From Chromobacterium sp. ATCC 53434 (lineage in GTDB: Bacteria; Pseudomonadota; Gammaproteobacteria; Burkholderiales; Chromobacteriaceae), in the NCBI RefSeq assembly GCF_002848345.1, contig NZ_CP025429.1, forward strand, positions 4,154,001-4,218,000: a stretch of 64,000 bases of DNA, written 5' to 3'. Of the stretch, positions 1-7,217 are shown in pieces. The notes under the pieces were generated by a model. It did not search any database and was not told the DNA's origin. It saw only the letters and a program-made list of their open reading frames with translations. The translations under genes and the position numbers were made by a program. Positions within the stretch are counted from its first letter, which is position 1; each line of letters starts with the position of its first letter.

Positions 1-191
1 TCAAGATCGAAGGACGCCAGCGCAGCCCGGCCTATGTCGCCCAGGTGACGCGCGCGCTGCGCCAGGCGCTGGACGCCGCCGGACGCGACGGCGAACGCTA
101 TCGGCCGTCGCCGGAATGGCAACAGGCCTTGTCGAGGGTGGCCGAAGGCTGCCAACAGACGCTGGGCGCCTACGACCGCCCATGGAAATGA
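1..191 (+). CDS. ubiU: UbiU C-terminus (partial, U32 peptidase-like)
   Basis: Open frame entering from the left edge (codons in phase from base 3) and ending in TGA at 189-191; the last 62 residues are present. It reads KIEGRQRSPAYVAQVTRALR near the start, which matches the conserved C-terminal KIEGR...YVA segment of the YhbU/UbiU U32 family. UbiU forms a heterodimer with UbiV that hydroxylates the ubiquinone ring without oxygen, using prephenate. The assignment is strengthened by ubiV and ubiT following directly. The N-terminus and the Fe-S cysteines lie outside the window. Confidence 0.85.
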   Translation, partial: KIEGRQRSPAYVAQVTRALRQALDAAGRDGERYRPSPEWQQALSRVAEGCQQTLGAYDRPWK

Positions 192-211
192 ATACCGCCG
201 AGGATGCCCGC

Positions 212-1141
212 ATGCCCCCGATACCGCTGAAACTATCGCTCGGCCCGCTGCTGTTTTTCTGGCCGCGCGAGCAAGTGCTGCGTTTCTACGCCGACGCCGC
301 GGACTGGCCGCTGGACACCCTCTATCTGGGCGAAACAGTGTGCGGCCGCCGCCAGTTGCTGCGCAGCGGCGACTGGATCGCGCTGGCCGCCGAGCTGGCC
401 GCCGCCGGCCGTGAAACCGTATTGTCCTGCCAGGCGCTGATCGAGAGCGAATCCGATCTCAAACGGGTGCGCAAACTGATCGACAACGGTCAGCTCGCCA
501 TCGAGGCCAACGACCTCGGCGCCGTCCGGCTCGCCCGCGACAAACGGCTGCCCTTCGTCGCCGGCCACCATCTGAACCTGTACAACACCGACGCGCTGGC
601 GGTGATGCGCGGATTCGGCGCCCGCCGCTGGCTGCCGCCGCTGGAAATGAGCCGCGACACGCTGGCCGCGCTGCTGGCCGAGGCCCGCCGCCGCGGTCTG
701 GACATCGAGACCGAGGTGTTCGCCTGGGGACGGTTGCCGCTGGCGCTGTCGTCCCGCTGCTTCACCGCGCGCCACTACCGGCTGAGCAAGGACGACTGCC
801 AGTTCCGCTGTCTAGAGCATCCGGACGGCCTGCGCCTCGCCACCCGCGACGGCCAGGGCTTCCTCGCCATCAACGGCATACAGACGCTGTCCGACGGCTG
901 CCAGGCGCTGCTGCCTCATTTGGACGACATCGCCGCCATCGGGGCCGACCGCGTGCGCATCAGCCCTCAATCCGCCGACACCGGCGCCGTGGTGCGGGCC
1001 TTCCGACAACGGCTGGACGGCGCGCCGGCGGCGAAACTGTTGTCCGGCCTGCGCCCCGCGGCGCCGGGCGAACTGGTGGACGGCTACTGGCGCGGCCGGG
1101 CCGGCATCCACACACTGGAGAACGACGATGCGCGTCCCTGA
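212..1141 (+). CDS. ubiV: UbiV, O2-independent ubiquinone hydroxylation protein
   Basis: 309 aa, near the roughly 290-300 aa of E. coli YhbV/UbiV. It starts KLSLGPLLFFWPREQVLRFY and continues with YLGETVCGRR, LPFVAGHHLNLYN, the Cys pair region SSRCFTARHYRLSKDDCQFRC and NGIQTLS, all typical of UbiV, whose four cysteines bind a 4Fe-4S cluster. The start at 212 is chosen because GAGGA at 200-204 gives a 7-nt spacer; an alternative ATG at 188 overlaps the ubiU stop (AATGA) but has a poorer ribosome site. It is co-transcribed with ubiU and overlaps ubiT by 14 bases. Expected to work with UbiU in anaerobic ubiquinone synthesis. Confidence 0.9.
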   Translation: MPPIPLKLSLGPLLFFWPREQVLRFYADAADWPLDTLYLGETVCGRRQLLRSGDWIALAAELAAAGRETVLSCQALIESESDLKRVRKLIDNGQLAIEANDLGAVRLARDKRLPFVAGHHLNLYNTDALAVMRGFGARRWLPPLEMSRDTLAALLAEARRRGLDIETEVFAWGRLPLALSSRCFTARHYRLSKDDCQFRCLEHPDGLRLATRDGQGFLAINGIQTLSDGCQALLPHLDDIAAIGADRVRISPQSADTGAVVRAFRQRLDGAPAAKLLSGLRPAAPGELVDGYWRGRAGIHTLENDDARP

Positions 1142-1556
1142 CTTCGCCTTGCCCGCCGCCGCGGCCCGCCTGCTGTCCCGGCTGCCCGCCGCCCCGCCCA
1201 GCCGCCTGCTCGCCGCCGCGCTGAACCGCCTGATCGACAGCGGCGCGCTGCCGGCCGACGCCTCGCTGCTGGCCGGCAAGCGCTTCGCGCTGGAGTTGCG
1301 CGACGCCGGCCTGACGCTGCGCCTCGCCGCCGACGAGAAAGGCTTTCGCGCCGGAAGCGGCCAGGCCGATCTGCGGCTGTCCGCCAGTTGCGCCGACTTC
1401 GCCCGCCTGCTGCTGCGCGAAGAAGACCCAGACACGCTGTTCTTCCAGCGCCGCCTGATCGTTGAGGGCGATACCGAACTGGGCCTGCTGGTCAAGAATC
1501 TGCTCGACAGCATAGACTGGAGCCAGACCCCGCTGGCGCGGCTGTTGGCGGCCTAA
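1128..1556 (+). CDS. ubiT: UbiT, SCP2-domain ubiquinone accessory factor
   Basis: 142 aa protein with an SCP2 sterol-carrier-like domain covering about residues 35-130 (ALNRLIDSGALPA, FALELRDAGLTLRLA, DTLFFQRRLIVEGDTELGLLVKNLLD). The phrase FxRRLxxEGDTELGLxxKNxLD is a hallmark of YhbT/UbiT. UbiT binds isoprenoid lipids and is needed for the anaerobic ubiquinone route together with UbiU and UbiV, so ubiU-ubiV-ubiT is a functional operon here. The start codon lies inside ubiV (14-base overlap). The stop TAA at 1554-1556 directly touches the MITE-like element that follows. Confidence 0.9.
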   Translation: MRVPDFALPAAAARLLSRLPAAPPSRLLAAALNRLIDSGALPADASLLAGKRFALELRDAGLTLRLAADEKGFRAGSGQADLRLSASCADFARLLLREEDPDTLFFQRRLIVEGDTELGLLVKNLLDSIDWSQTPLARLLAA

Positions 1557-1823
1557 GAGCCTGTTCACGATCTTTTTGCGGCATCGGCCGTTTTCTGCCG
1601 GATGCAGGGCGCGGAAAACGGCTCACCGCAGTGCGCTCACTGCAAGAGACGTTTGACAAAGCCATGCGCCGACAGAAGGCGGCCCCAAAGGGCAGCCCAA
1701 ACAGGAGGTCATCTGCCGCGTTGTCGGGCTAGGCCTTGGAATCACCAAGGCCTACGCCCTCCGCCTTGCATCTGGCCTCCTGTGTTGGGCTGCGCTGCTC
1801 GCAAAAAGATCGTAAACAGGCTC
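1557..1823. mobile_element. MITE-like element with 24-bp terminal inverted repeats
   Basis: A 267-bp non-coding unit whose first 24 bases (1557-1580, beginning GAGCCTGTTCACGATC) are the reverse complement of its last 24 bases (1800-1823) with one mismatch. Inside is a second inverted repeat (GCAGCCCAA-type arms near 1692-1715 and 1772-1796) and a small hairpin (GGCCTTGG/CCAAGGCC near 1732-1753), so the single strand could fold extensively. It begins immediately after the ubiT stop codon. The same end sequence recurs at 1826 and 29480, and a related shorter element lies at 38832. No transposase is encoded, so mobilisation in trans by an IS with similar ends is inferred. Confidence 0.75.
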
Positions 1824-1825
1824 TA

Positions 1826-1905
1826 GAACCTGTTCGCGATCTTTTTGCGGCATCGGCCGTTTCTGGATGCGGGGCGCGGAAAGCGGCCCCGAAGGGCCGC
1901 GCTCG
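1826..1905 (+). repeat. Truncated second copy of the MITE left end
   Basis: Starting two bases after the full element, GAACCTGTTCGCGATC and the following bases (GCGGCATCGGCCGTTT, GATGCGGGGCGCGGAAA) repeat the left 60-80 bases of the 267-bp element with a few differences and small deletions. The matching right end is absent, so this is a decayed or solo end. It forms much of the leader of the downstream diguanylate cyclase gene. The right boundary is approximate. Confidence 0.65.
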
Positions 1906-1934
1906 CTTGCCCCGCCTTCCACGATGGACTAGCA

Positions 1935-2720
1935 ATGAAGCTGGACCTGTCGCGGATGGGGAGCATGAGAAACTACTGGCCGTTCAGCACGCGCCGCATC
2001 CGGATCGAGTTGGCCCTGATCGCCCTGTTCAACCTGGTCAGCTTTCTGCTGTTCGTGCACTTCGAGTTGTTCGACAAACTGGATGACTGGTTCCACCTCC
2101 ATCCGGACAGCTCGCTGGACGAGGTGCTGCTGATAGGCTTCACGCTGGCGCTGTCGATGTCGCTGTTCGCCGTCCGTCGGCTGCGCGAGGCGCGCAGCCT
2201 GCTGCGGGCATTGCGCCGGCAGGCCGAACGCGACGACGTCACCGGGCTGGCCAACCGCCGCCGCGCCAATCAGGCCTTGCAGCGCGAAACCGAGCGCAGC
2301 TGCCGCTTCGGCCGACGCTACTCGGTGCTGCTGATCGATCTCGACCACTTCAAGAGCATCAACGACCGGCATGGACACCAGGTCGGCGACGCCGTGCTGC
2401 AGCGCTTCGGCAAGGTGCTGCAGAAACGCGCGCGCCAGCTGGACACCGTGGCGCGCTGGGGCGGCGAGGAATTCATCGTCATCTGCCCCGAAACCGAGCT
2501 GGCAGGCGCGCTGACGCTGGCCGAAAACATCCGCCAGCTGCTGCTGGAAACCGACTTCTCCCCGGCGTCCGCCGTCACCGCCAGCATAGGCGTGGCCACG
2601 CTCGCCGACGACGACACCCCGGACAGCCTGGTCCACCGCGCCGACATGTGCCTGTACGCCGCCAAGCAGGCCGGCCGCAACCAGGTCGTCGGCCATGTCG
2701 ACACCGCCGCGCCGCCATGA
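1935..2720 (+). CDS. Membrane-bound diguanylate cyclase (GGDEF)
   Basis: 261 aa from the ATG at 1935. Two hydrophobic stretches (about residues 25-45, FNLVSFLLFVHFELF, and 65-80, LLIGFTLALSMSLFAV) suggest two membrane spans, followed by a short linker and a C-terminal GGDEF domain (about 95-255). Visible motifs: DDVTGLANRR, IDLDHFKSINDRHGHQVGD, the active-site signature GGEEF and, five residues before it, RQLD, an inhibitory I-site (RxxD). It should make c-di-GMP from GTP and be product-inhibited. No recognisable sensor domain is present. The start is uncertain: ribosome sites before 1935 and 1956 are both weak, and the gene begins just after a MITE fragment that may carry or disturb its promoter. 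Confidence 0.85.
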   Translation: MKLDLSRMGSMRNYWPFSTRRIRIELALIALFNLVSFLLFVHFELFDKLDDWFHLHPDSSLDEVLLIGFTLALSMSLFAVRRLREARSLLRALRRQAERDDVTGLANRRRANQALQRETERSCRFGRRYSVLLIDLDHFKSINDRHGHQVGDAVLQRFGKVLQKRARQLDTVARWGGEEFIVICPETELAGALTLAENIRQLLLETDFSPASAVTASIGVATLADDDTPDSLVHRADMCLYAAKQAGRNQVVGHVDTAAPP

Positions 2721-2746
2721 AAAAAGGCCGGCTGCACAGCCGGCCT
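2719..2746. terminator. Terminator between GGDEF gene and LysR gene
   Basis: Stem AGGCCGGCTG/CAGCCGGCCT (2725-2746, loop of 2) preceded on the plus strand by six A residues, which become a U-run for the minus-strand LysR transcript. It lies between two convergent genes and probably serves mainly the LysR gene. Confidence 0.75.
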
Positions 2747-2770
2747 CCTTCGCATCCGCGCCAGGCGGAA

Positions 2771-3742
2771 TCAGGCCACGCTTACGCCCTGCTGCAGCGC
2801 GTTGCGCTTGGCGCTCAGATCGAGTCCGGGCAGATCAGCCATGATGTCCGGATGGTCGGCCAGCTTCTCCACGACGAAATCGACGAACACGCGGGTGCGC
2901 GGCGCGATGTGGTCGCGGTGCGGGAAGCAGATATAGATCGACCGCTCCAGCGACACCATGTCGGTCAGCACCGGCTCCAGCTCGCCGCTGCGGATCATGT
3001 GGACCACCTCGTGGCCCGGCAATTGCGCCACGCCCATGCCGAGGCGCGCCAGCTCGGCGACCGCCTCCATGTCGTTCAAGGTGTAGGTCCCGTTGACCTC
3101 AAGCGGAATGCGTTCGCCCTTGCGGTCGAACTCCCACTTGAACAAGCGGCCGGACGTCGGAAACTGGAAGTTGATGCAGTCGTAGCCGCCAAGCTCCTCC
3201 GGCGACGACGGCCGGCCGTGGCGGTCCCAGTAATCGGGCGAGGCCACCACATAAAGCGGCATCTGGGCCAGATTGCGCGCCACCATCCGGCTGTCCGGCA
3301 TCATGCCGGTGCGCACGCCGACATCGTAGCCGTCCTCGATCAAATCGCTGAAATGATCGTCCAGGCCGAAGAACACCCGCACCTTGGGGTAGCGTTCGCA
3401 GAACTCCCCCATGATGGGCAGGATGAAACGGCGGCCGAAGGAATTGGGCATGCTGACGCGCAAATGGCCGGCCGGCTCGTCGCGGCTGGCCTTCAGCTGG
3501 TTGATCGCGGAATCCAGATTGTTGACCGGGCCGCGGCACTGCGCGTAGAAACGGCGGCCGTCCTCGGTCAGCGTCAGCTGACGGGTGGTGCGGTTGAACA
3601 GGCGTACTTCCAACTCCTGTTCCAGGCGGGCGATGCTCTGGCTGATCGCGGCCGGCGATACGCCGAGCTTGCGCGCGGCGTCCGAAAAGCTGCCGTTTTC
3701 AGCCGTGGTCATGAAGACCATCAGTGCTTTTAAGGTATCCAT
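2771..3742 (-). CDS. LysR-family transcriptional regulator
   Basis: 323 aa from the ATG at 3742 (MDTLKALMVFMTTAENGSF). The N-terminal winged helix-turn-helix covers about residues 1-60 (AARKLGVSPAAISQSIARLEQEL, LFNRTTRQLTLTEDG), followed by a LysR substrate-binding domain (HLRVSMPNSFGRRFILPIM, PELGG). This is the CrgA/AaeR-like group of LysR proteins common in proteobacteria. The target is not evident: the neighbouring GGDEF gene is convergent and the upstream side is an AT-rich gap before an IS element. An upstream in-frame ATG at 3778 would add 12 residues but has no ribosome site. Confidence 0.85.
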   Translation of the reverse strand: MDTLKALMVFMTTAENGSFSDAARKLGVSPAAISQSIARLEQELEVRLFNRTTRQLTLTEDGRRFYAQCRGPVNNLDSAINQLKASRDEPAGHLRVSMPNSFGRRFILPIMGEFCERYPKVRVFFGLDDHFSDLIEDGYDVGVRTGMMPDSRMVARNLAQMPLYVVASPDYWDRHGRPSSPEELGGYDCINFQFPTSGRLFKWEFDRKGERIPLEVNGTYTLNDMEAVAELARLGMGVAQLPGHEVVHMIRSGELEPVLTDMVSLERSIYICFPHRDHIAPRTRVFVDFVVEKLADHPDIMADLPGLDLSAKRNALQQGVSVA

Positions 3743-4356
3743 AAGCGGGGCGATTCCTGAACTGGCATGATTGCGCATCCGGCAAGTCCGTCAGACCAGA
3801 CCACAAGCACAACCGTTCACAGGATTGAATGTATTTTATTTAAAAAGCTTACATCAATCCTGCACAGTATTGAAGGTTACATTTAAAAAACCGTTATCTC
3901 GACTCCGGCTGCGCCATCCACAAATCTCACATCCCCAACTCGTCCGGCCAGGAACGGCATCCTGCCTCCGCCTTCCCTGCCTGCCTTAATCTTTTTTATG
4001 CAAGGTAATTATGCGCTTTAAAGCGTTTACTTGCCAGAATTTATTAGCTTTCACTTACAATTTATGTCATTTGACTGGCGCGAGAATGCGACACACCCGC
4101 ATTGCCAGCAGGAAAAGGGCGATTTCCCGTCGTGACTATAAACCTGAATCCGCATGTAAATTAACAAGCACTAATAAATACAGGAAAATATCGTACCGGA
4201 GAATATCAAACCATTTGAATTTTTCAGAATCAAAACTACCGAGAAAAGTCAAACCATTTTGCCAGCTAGCATGTTTCCATTTGTAAAAAGTGAATTTATG
4301 ACAAATAAAACGATGAATTATCAGTAATTTTCCTAAGATTCTCGACTGTACAAATT

Positions 4357-4365
4357 TGGTATACT
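4357..4365 (+). promoter_or_regulatory. Extended -10 promoter candidate, possibly native cviR promoter
   Basis: TGGTATACT on the plus strand is an extended -10 element (TGn followed by TATACT, one mismatch to TATAAT). No good -35 hexamer is visible, as is usual for extended -10 promoters. It points toward cviR and lies 77 bases left of the IS630 end. Without the 1.1-kb insertion, the 5' leader to cviR would be about 110 nt. Confidence 0.4.
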
Positions 4366-4412
4366 CAAGGACACAAAAAACAACAATGCATATAGCCTTT
4401 AACGTACCGGGC

Positions 4413-4435
4413 CTTACATGCAACAAGCATGTAAG
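4413..4435. repeat. Perfect 9-bp inverted repeat beside the IS element
   Basis: CTTACATGC and GCATGTAAG are separated by AACAA, giving a perfect dyad 6 bases from the left flank of IS630. There is no U-run, so it is not a good terminator. A dyad operator for a regulator acting on the promoter just upstream is possible; alternatively it is a structured target site that attracted the IS630 insertion. Confidence 0.5.
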
Positions 4436-4441
4436 CTACTA

Positions 4442-5563
4442 TTAATTCGGCAGTAATAATCCGTACAGATTGTATACTTCCGGCATGGAAAAAATCGATG
4501 TGCGCAAGCTTGAACTGGCCGCCCGTGAGCAGCTGAGGCGTACCGCTATCCGGATGTACAAGCGAGGCCGGTCTCAAGCCAGTATTGCCGAAGAACTCGG
4601 GCTGCGCCGCCCCACCATTTCCGCCTGGGTGGTGCGTGAGGCAGCACTAGGTGCGCAGGGATTCAAAGAACAGAAGCGCGGTCGCGCCGAAGGCACCGGC
4701 CGTCGGCTGACCGAGGCGCAGGAAGCCCGGATCAAGCAGGACATCGTGGATCGCACGCCAGACCAGATGAAGCTGAGGTTTGCCCTGTGGAGTGCTCAGG
4801 CGGTCAAGGCTGTAATCAAGCAGATGTTTCTGATCGATCTGCCGATCCGTACTGTCCGTCTGTACTTGGCCCGCTGGGGCTTTACGCCGCAGCGCCCGCT
4901 CAAACGCGCTTATGAGCAGCGACCGGCAGCAGTCGAGAAATGGCTCAAGGAGGAATACCCGGCTATCGTCGCGCGTGCCAAAGCGGAAATGGCTGAAATC
5001 AGCTGGGGCGACGAATCGGCGGTGTCGAGTGTTGAGCACTTTCCGCGTGGCTACGCCCCAAAAGGCCAAACCCCAGTTCTGGTGTTATCCCAATCGAAAA
5101 GAGCGCGCATCAACTTGATTTCGGCCATTACCAACCAAGGCAAGATGCGCTTCATGCTGTACCGGGAGACCTTGACGGCCCGGGTGCTGATCAAGTTTCT
5201 GATGCGGCTGATCCGTGATGCTGGCGGCAAGAAGGTGTTCTTGATCCTCGACAACTTGCGCGTGCATCACAGCAAGCTGGTGCAAGCATGGTTGGAGGAG
5301 GAAGAGAACAAGAAGGCGATTGAGTTGTTCTTCCTGCCCAGCTACTCACCGGAACTGAACCCGGATGAATACTTGAACGGCGACCTGAAGGCCAGAATGA
5401 GCGCAGGTGAGCCGGTTCGATCAGACGGTCAACTTCAAGGGAAAGTGCTGTCCCATTTACGCTCATTGCAGAAGCAGCCGGCCAGAATCCGGTCGTACTT
5501 CCGGCATGAAAAAATCCGCTACGCGGCATGAGCTTTCTGTACGGTATTTGACTGCCGGATTAA
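4442..5563 (+). mobile_element. IS630-family insertion sequence, complete
   Basis: 1122 bp bounded by imperfect terminal inverted repeats of about 28 bp: left TTAATTCGGCAGTAA... (from 4442) and right end, read inward, TTAATCCGGCAGTCAA... (from 5563), both continuing to CCGTACAGA. It is flanked by TA at 4440-4441 and 5564-5565, the dinucleotide target duplicated by IS630/Tc1-mariner elements. It carries a single intact transposase gene. It sits 42 bp upstream of the cviR start codon, between that gene and its probable promoter. Confidence 0.88.
4485..5531 (+). CDS. IS630-family transposase
   Basis: 348 aa from ATG 4485. N-terminal helix-turn-helix region (MYKRGRSQASIAEELGLRRP, about residues 20-45), then a winged-helix segment (LPIRTVRLYLARWGFTPQRP), and a C-terminal DDE catalytic domain: first Asp in SWGDESAV, second Asp in LILDNLRVHH and the acidic residue in SPELNPDEYLNGDLK. 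These are standard IS630 signatures and the length is usual. The frame is intact with no frameshift, so the element may still be mobile. The start codon is close inside the left inverted repeat. Confidence 0.93.
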   Translation: MEKIDVRKLELAAREQLRRTAIRMYKRGRSQASIAEELGLRRPTISAWVVREAALGAQGFKEQKRGRAEGTGRRLTEAQEARIKQDIVDRTPDQMKLRFALWSAQAVKAVIKQMFLIDLPIRTVRLYLARWGFTPQRPLKRAYEQRPAAVEKWLKEEYPAIVARAKAEMAEISWGDESAVSSVEHFPRGYAPKGQTPVLVLSQSKRARINLISAITNQGKMRFMLYRETLTARVLIKFLMRLIRDAGGKKVFLILDNLRVHHSKLVQAWLEEEENKKAIELFFLPSYSPELNPDEYLNGDLKARMSAGEPVRSDGQLQGKVLSHLRSLQKQPARIRSYFRHEKIRYAA

Positions 5564-5605
5564 TATCTGCGTGTGTAACCCCATCAAACCAAGGAAGCCC
5601 CGCTC

Positions 5606-6403
5606 ATGGTGATCTCGAAACCCATCAGTGCAAGACCGCTCCCCGCCGGCCTCACCGCGTCGCAGCAATGGACATTGCTGGAGTGGATCCACATGGCCGG
5701 GCACATCGAGACCGAAAACGAGCTGAAAGCCTTTCTCGACACGGTCCTGGCGCAAGCGCCGTCCGACCGCATCGTGCTGGCGCTCGGCCGGCTCAATCAT
5801 CAGAATCAGATTCAGCGTCTGGAGCGGGTTCTCAACGTCAGCTATCCGACGGAATGGCTGGATCAGTACATGAAGGAAAACTACGCGCAGCACGATCCCA
5901 TCATGCGCATACATGTCGGCCAAGGGCCGGTCATGTGGGAAGAACGCTTCAGCCGGGCGAAGGGCTCCGAGGAAAAGCGCTTCATCGCCGAGGCCGCGAT
6001 GAACGGCATGGGCAACGGCGTGACCTTCAGCGCCGCCTCCGAACGCAATAATATCGGCAGCATCCTGTCCATCGCCGGACGCGAGCCCGGTCGCAACGCC
6101 GCTCTGGTGGCCATGCTGAACTGCCTGACGCCGCATCTGCACCAGGCAGCCATCCGCATCTCCAATCTGCCGCCGGCCTCGCCGAGCAATATGCCGCTAT
6201 CGCAACGCGAATACGACATTTTCCACTGGATGAGCCGCGGCAAGACCAACTGGGAAATCGCCACCATCCTCGACATCAGCGAGAGGACGGTGAAGTTTCA
6301 CGTCGCCAACGTGATCCGCAAACTTAATGCGAATAATCGTACTCACGCCATTGTTCTGGGCATGCATCTGGCAATGCAACCCGCGACCGTAGCGAACGAA
6401 TGA
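5606..6403 (+). CDS. cviR: CviR, LuxR-type acyl-homoserine lactone receptor/regulator
   Basis: 265 aa. N-terminal autoinducer-binding domain (about 25-170) with ligand-pocket residues known from C. violaceum CviR conserved at the same positions: Tyr80, Trp84, Asp97 and Ser155; Met89, a position linked to strain differences in ligand response, is Met. The C-terminal LuxR DNA-binding domain (about 195-258) has LSQREYDIFHWMSRGKTNWE and ISERTVKFHVANVIRKLN. Ribosome site AAGGAAG lies 8 bases before the ATG. CviR with C6- or C10-HSL activates violacein, chitinase and other quorum-controlled genes. Its 3' end overlaps cviI by 80 bp. The IS630 end is only 42 bp upstream, so present transcription may depend on read-through or IS sequences. 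Confidence 0.95.
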   Translation: MVISKPISARPLPAGLTASQQWTLLEWIHMAGHIETENELKAFLDTVLAQAPSDRIVLALGRLNHQNQIQRLERVLNVSYPTEWLDQYMKENYAQHDPIMRIHVGQGPVMWEERFSRAKGSEEKRFIAEAAMNGMGNGVTFSAASERNNIGSILSIAGREPGRNAALVAMLNCLTPHLHQAAIRISNLPPASPSNMPLSQREYDIFHWMSRGKTNWEIATILDISERTVKFHVANVIRKLNANNRTHAIVLGMHLAMQPATVANE

Positions 6404-6977
6404 CCTCCGGTTTCATTTCGTTCCAGTCGAAATAGCCAGCCATAGACAGCACCCCGCCCTCCAGCGCGCGCGGCACGCCGACCGGCCTGACCGGCAAACC
6501 CATCGATGCCAGCCGACGGTACATGCAAGGCTCGACCACGAAATACATCCAGCGGATGCGGTTCCATTCCGCCCACTGCCATAGACTGCAATACAGCAGC
6601 CGGGACGCCGAAGCCGTCAATCGCCCCCCCAGGTGCGCCACATCGACGGCAAAGCGCGAGACTTCGGCGCTGGATTCGCCTTTTCGCAAAACCTCGTCCG
6701 GGATCAGCAAGCGGGAAAAATCCTTTTCCAGCATGAAGCGCTCGGTTCCCGGCGTGAAGCGAACCGATCCGACCACCTTCCCGCCCCGGCGCATCGCCAG
6801 ATTTTCCGAGATTCCGTCATACTCATCGCAATCCAGTCCGCTAGGACATGTCGGCAACCAGCCGAGGTTTTCCCTGAATATCCGATGCCGGAACATCAGC
6901 AAATCCGTTGGATCATCTCCGCTTCCGATGCGCTCAAGCACCATACCGTCCAAAGACAACGGGTAGAACTTTTTCAC
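6324..6977 (-). CDS. cviI: CviI, LuxI-type acyl-homoserine lactone synthase
   Basis: 217 aa, GTG start at 6975-6977 supported by AGGAGG five bases upstream. LuxI hallmarks are present: RHRIFRENLGW near residue 30, DEYDG near 52, GSVRFTP near 70, EVSRFAVD near 105 and the C-terminal acyl-ACP region MYRRLASMGLPVRPVG. It makes the acyl-HSL recognised by CviR from S-adenosylmethionine and acyl-ACP. Transcribed toward cviR, with 80 bp of 3' overlap. A CviR-type palindrome at 7045-7060 and a -10-like TACATT at 7016-7021 are placed for positive autoregulation. Confidence 0.95.
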   Translation of the reverse strand: MKKFYPLSLDGMVLERIGSGDDPTDLLMFRHRIFRENLGWLPTCPSGLDCDEYDGISENLAMRRGGKVVGSVRFTPGTERFMLEKDFSRLLIPDEVLRKGESSAEVSRFAVDVAHLGGRLTASASRLLYCSLWQWAEWNRIRWMYFVVEPCMYRRLASMGLPVRPVGVPRALEGGVLSMAGYFDWNEMKPEVIRSLRSRVALPDACPEQWREYDYSH

Positions 6978-7015
6978 TACAGCCTCCTGTTTTGCTTGTG
7001 GTTTAGGCAGGAGGA

Positions 7016-7060
7016 AATGTAAAACTAGTACGAAAGGCCTGAATCTGTCATATCGGACAG
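7016..7060 (-). promoter_or_regulatory. cviI promoter with CviR-binding box
   Basis: Box CTGTCATATCGGACAG at 7045-7060 has perfect CTGTC/GACAG arms and fits the reported CviR consensus CTGNCCNNNNGGNCAG with one mismatch (C to A at position 6). On the minus strand TACATT (7021-7016) can serve as -10, which puts the box centre close to -43, the arrangement for LuxR-type activation. The cviI GTG is about 68 bases downstream of the box. The box also lies about 160 bp upstream of the divergent aldehyde dehydrogenase gene. Confidence 0.7.
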
Positions 7061-7217
7061 TTTTTCATGTTAACAAACAATCTATTATGAAAAATTGCGC
7101 GATACGCAGTGCGCCATCCCCCTTCGCCTGGTCATGAACACCGTTCGGCCAGCGCGCCAGGCCCGCCCTCTCGCCGGTGTTTTTTGTTACATTTAGATAT
7201 TTACGCCGCCTGAAACC

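Larger units (their letters stand above)
3743..4441. other. AT-rich intergenic region between LysR gene and IS630
   Basis: About 700 bases, strikingly AT-rich compared with its surroundings, without a convincing gene. A 91-codon frame at 4011-4286 has no ribosome site and an unnatural composition. It contains a candidate extended -10 promoter (4357-4365) and a perfect inverted repeat (4413-4435), described separately. It probably represents the original regulatory region of cviR, now separated from it by the insertion sequence. Confidence 0.6.

Noticed and set aside
1602..1826. Frame inside the 267-bp repeat
   Set aside because: Contained in a MITE-like element with inverted ends; no start context.
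2771..3742. LysR gene as regulator of cviR or of the GGDEF gene
   Set aside because: Orientation and distance give no support: the GGDEF gene is convergent, and cviR is separated by 1.9 kb and an IS element.
4011..4286. 91-codon frame in the AT-rich region
   Set aside because: No ribosome site, odd composition, no family. Kept as intergenic.
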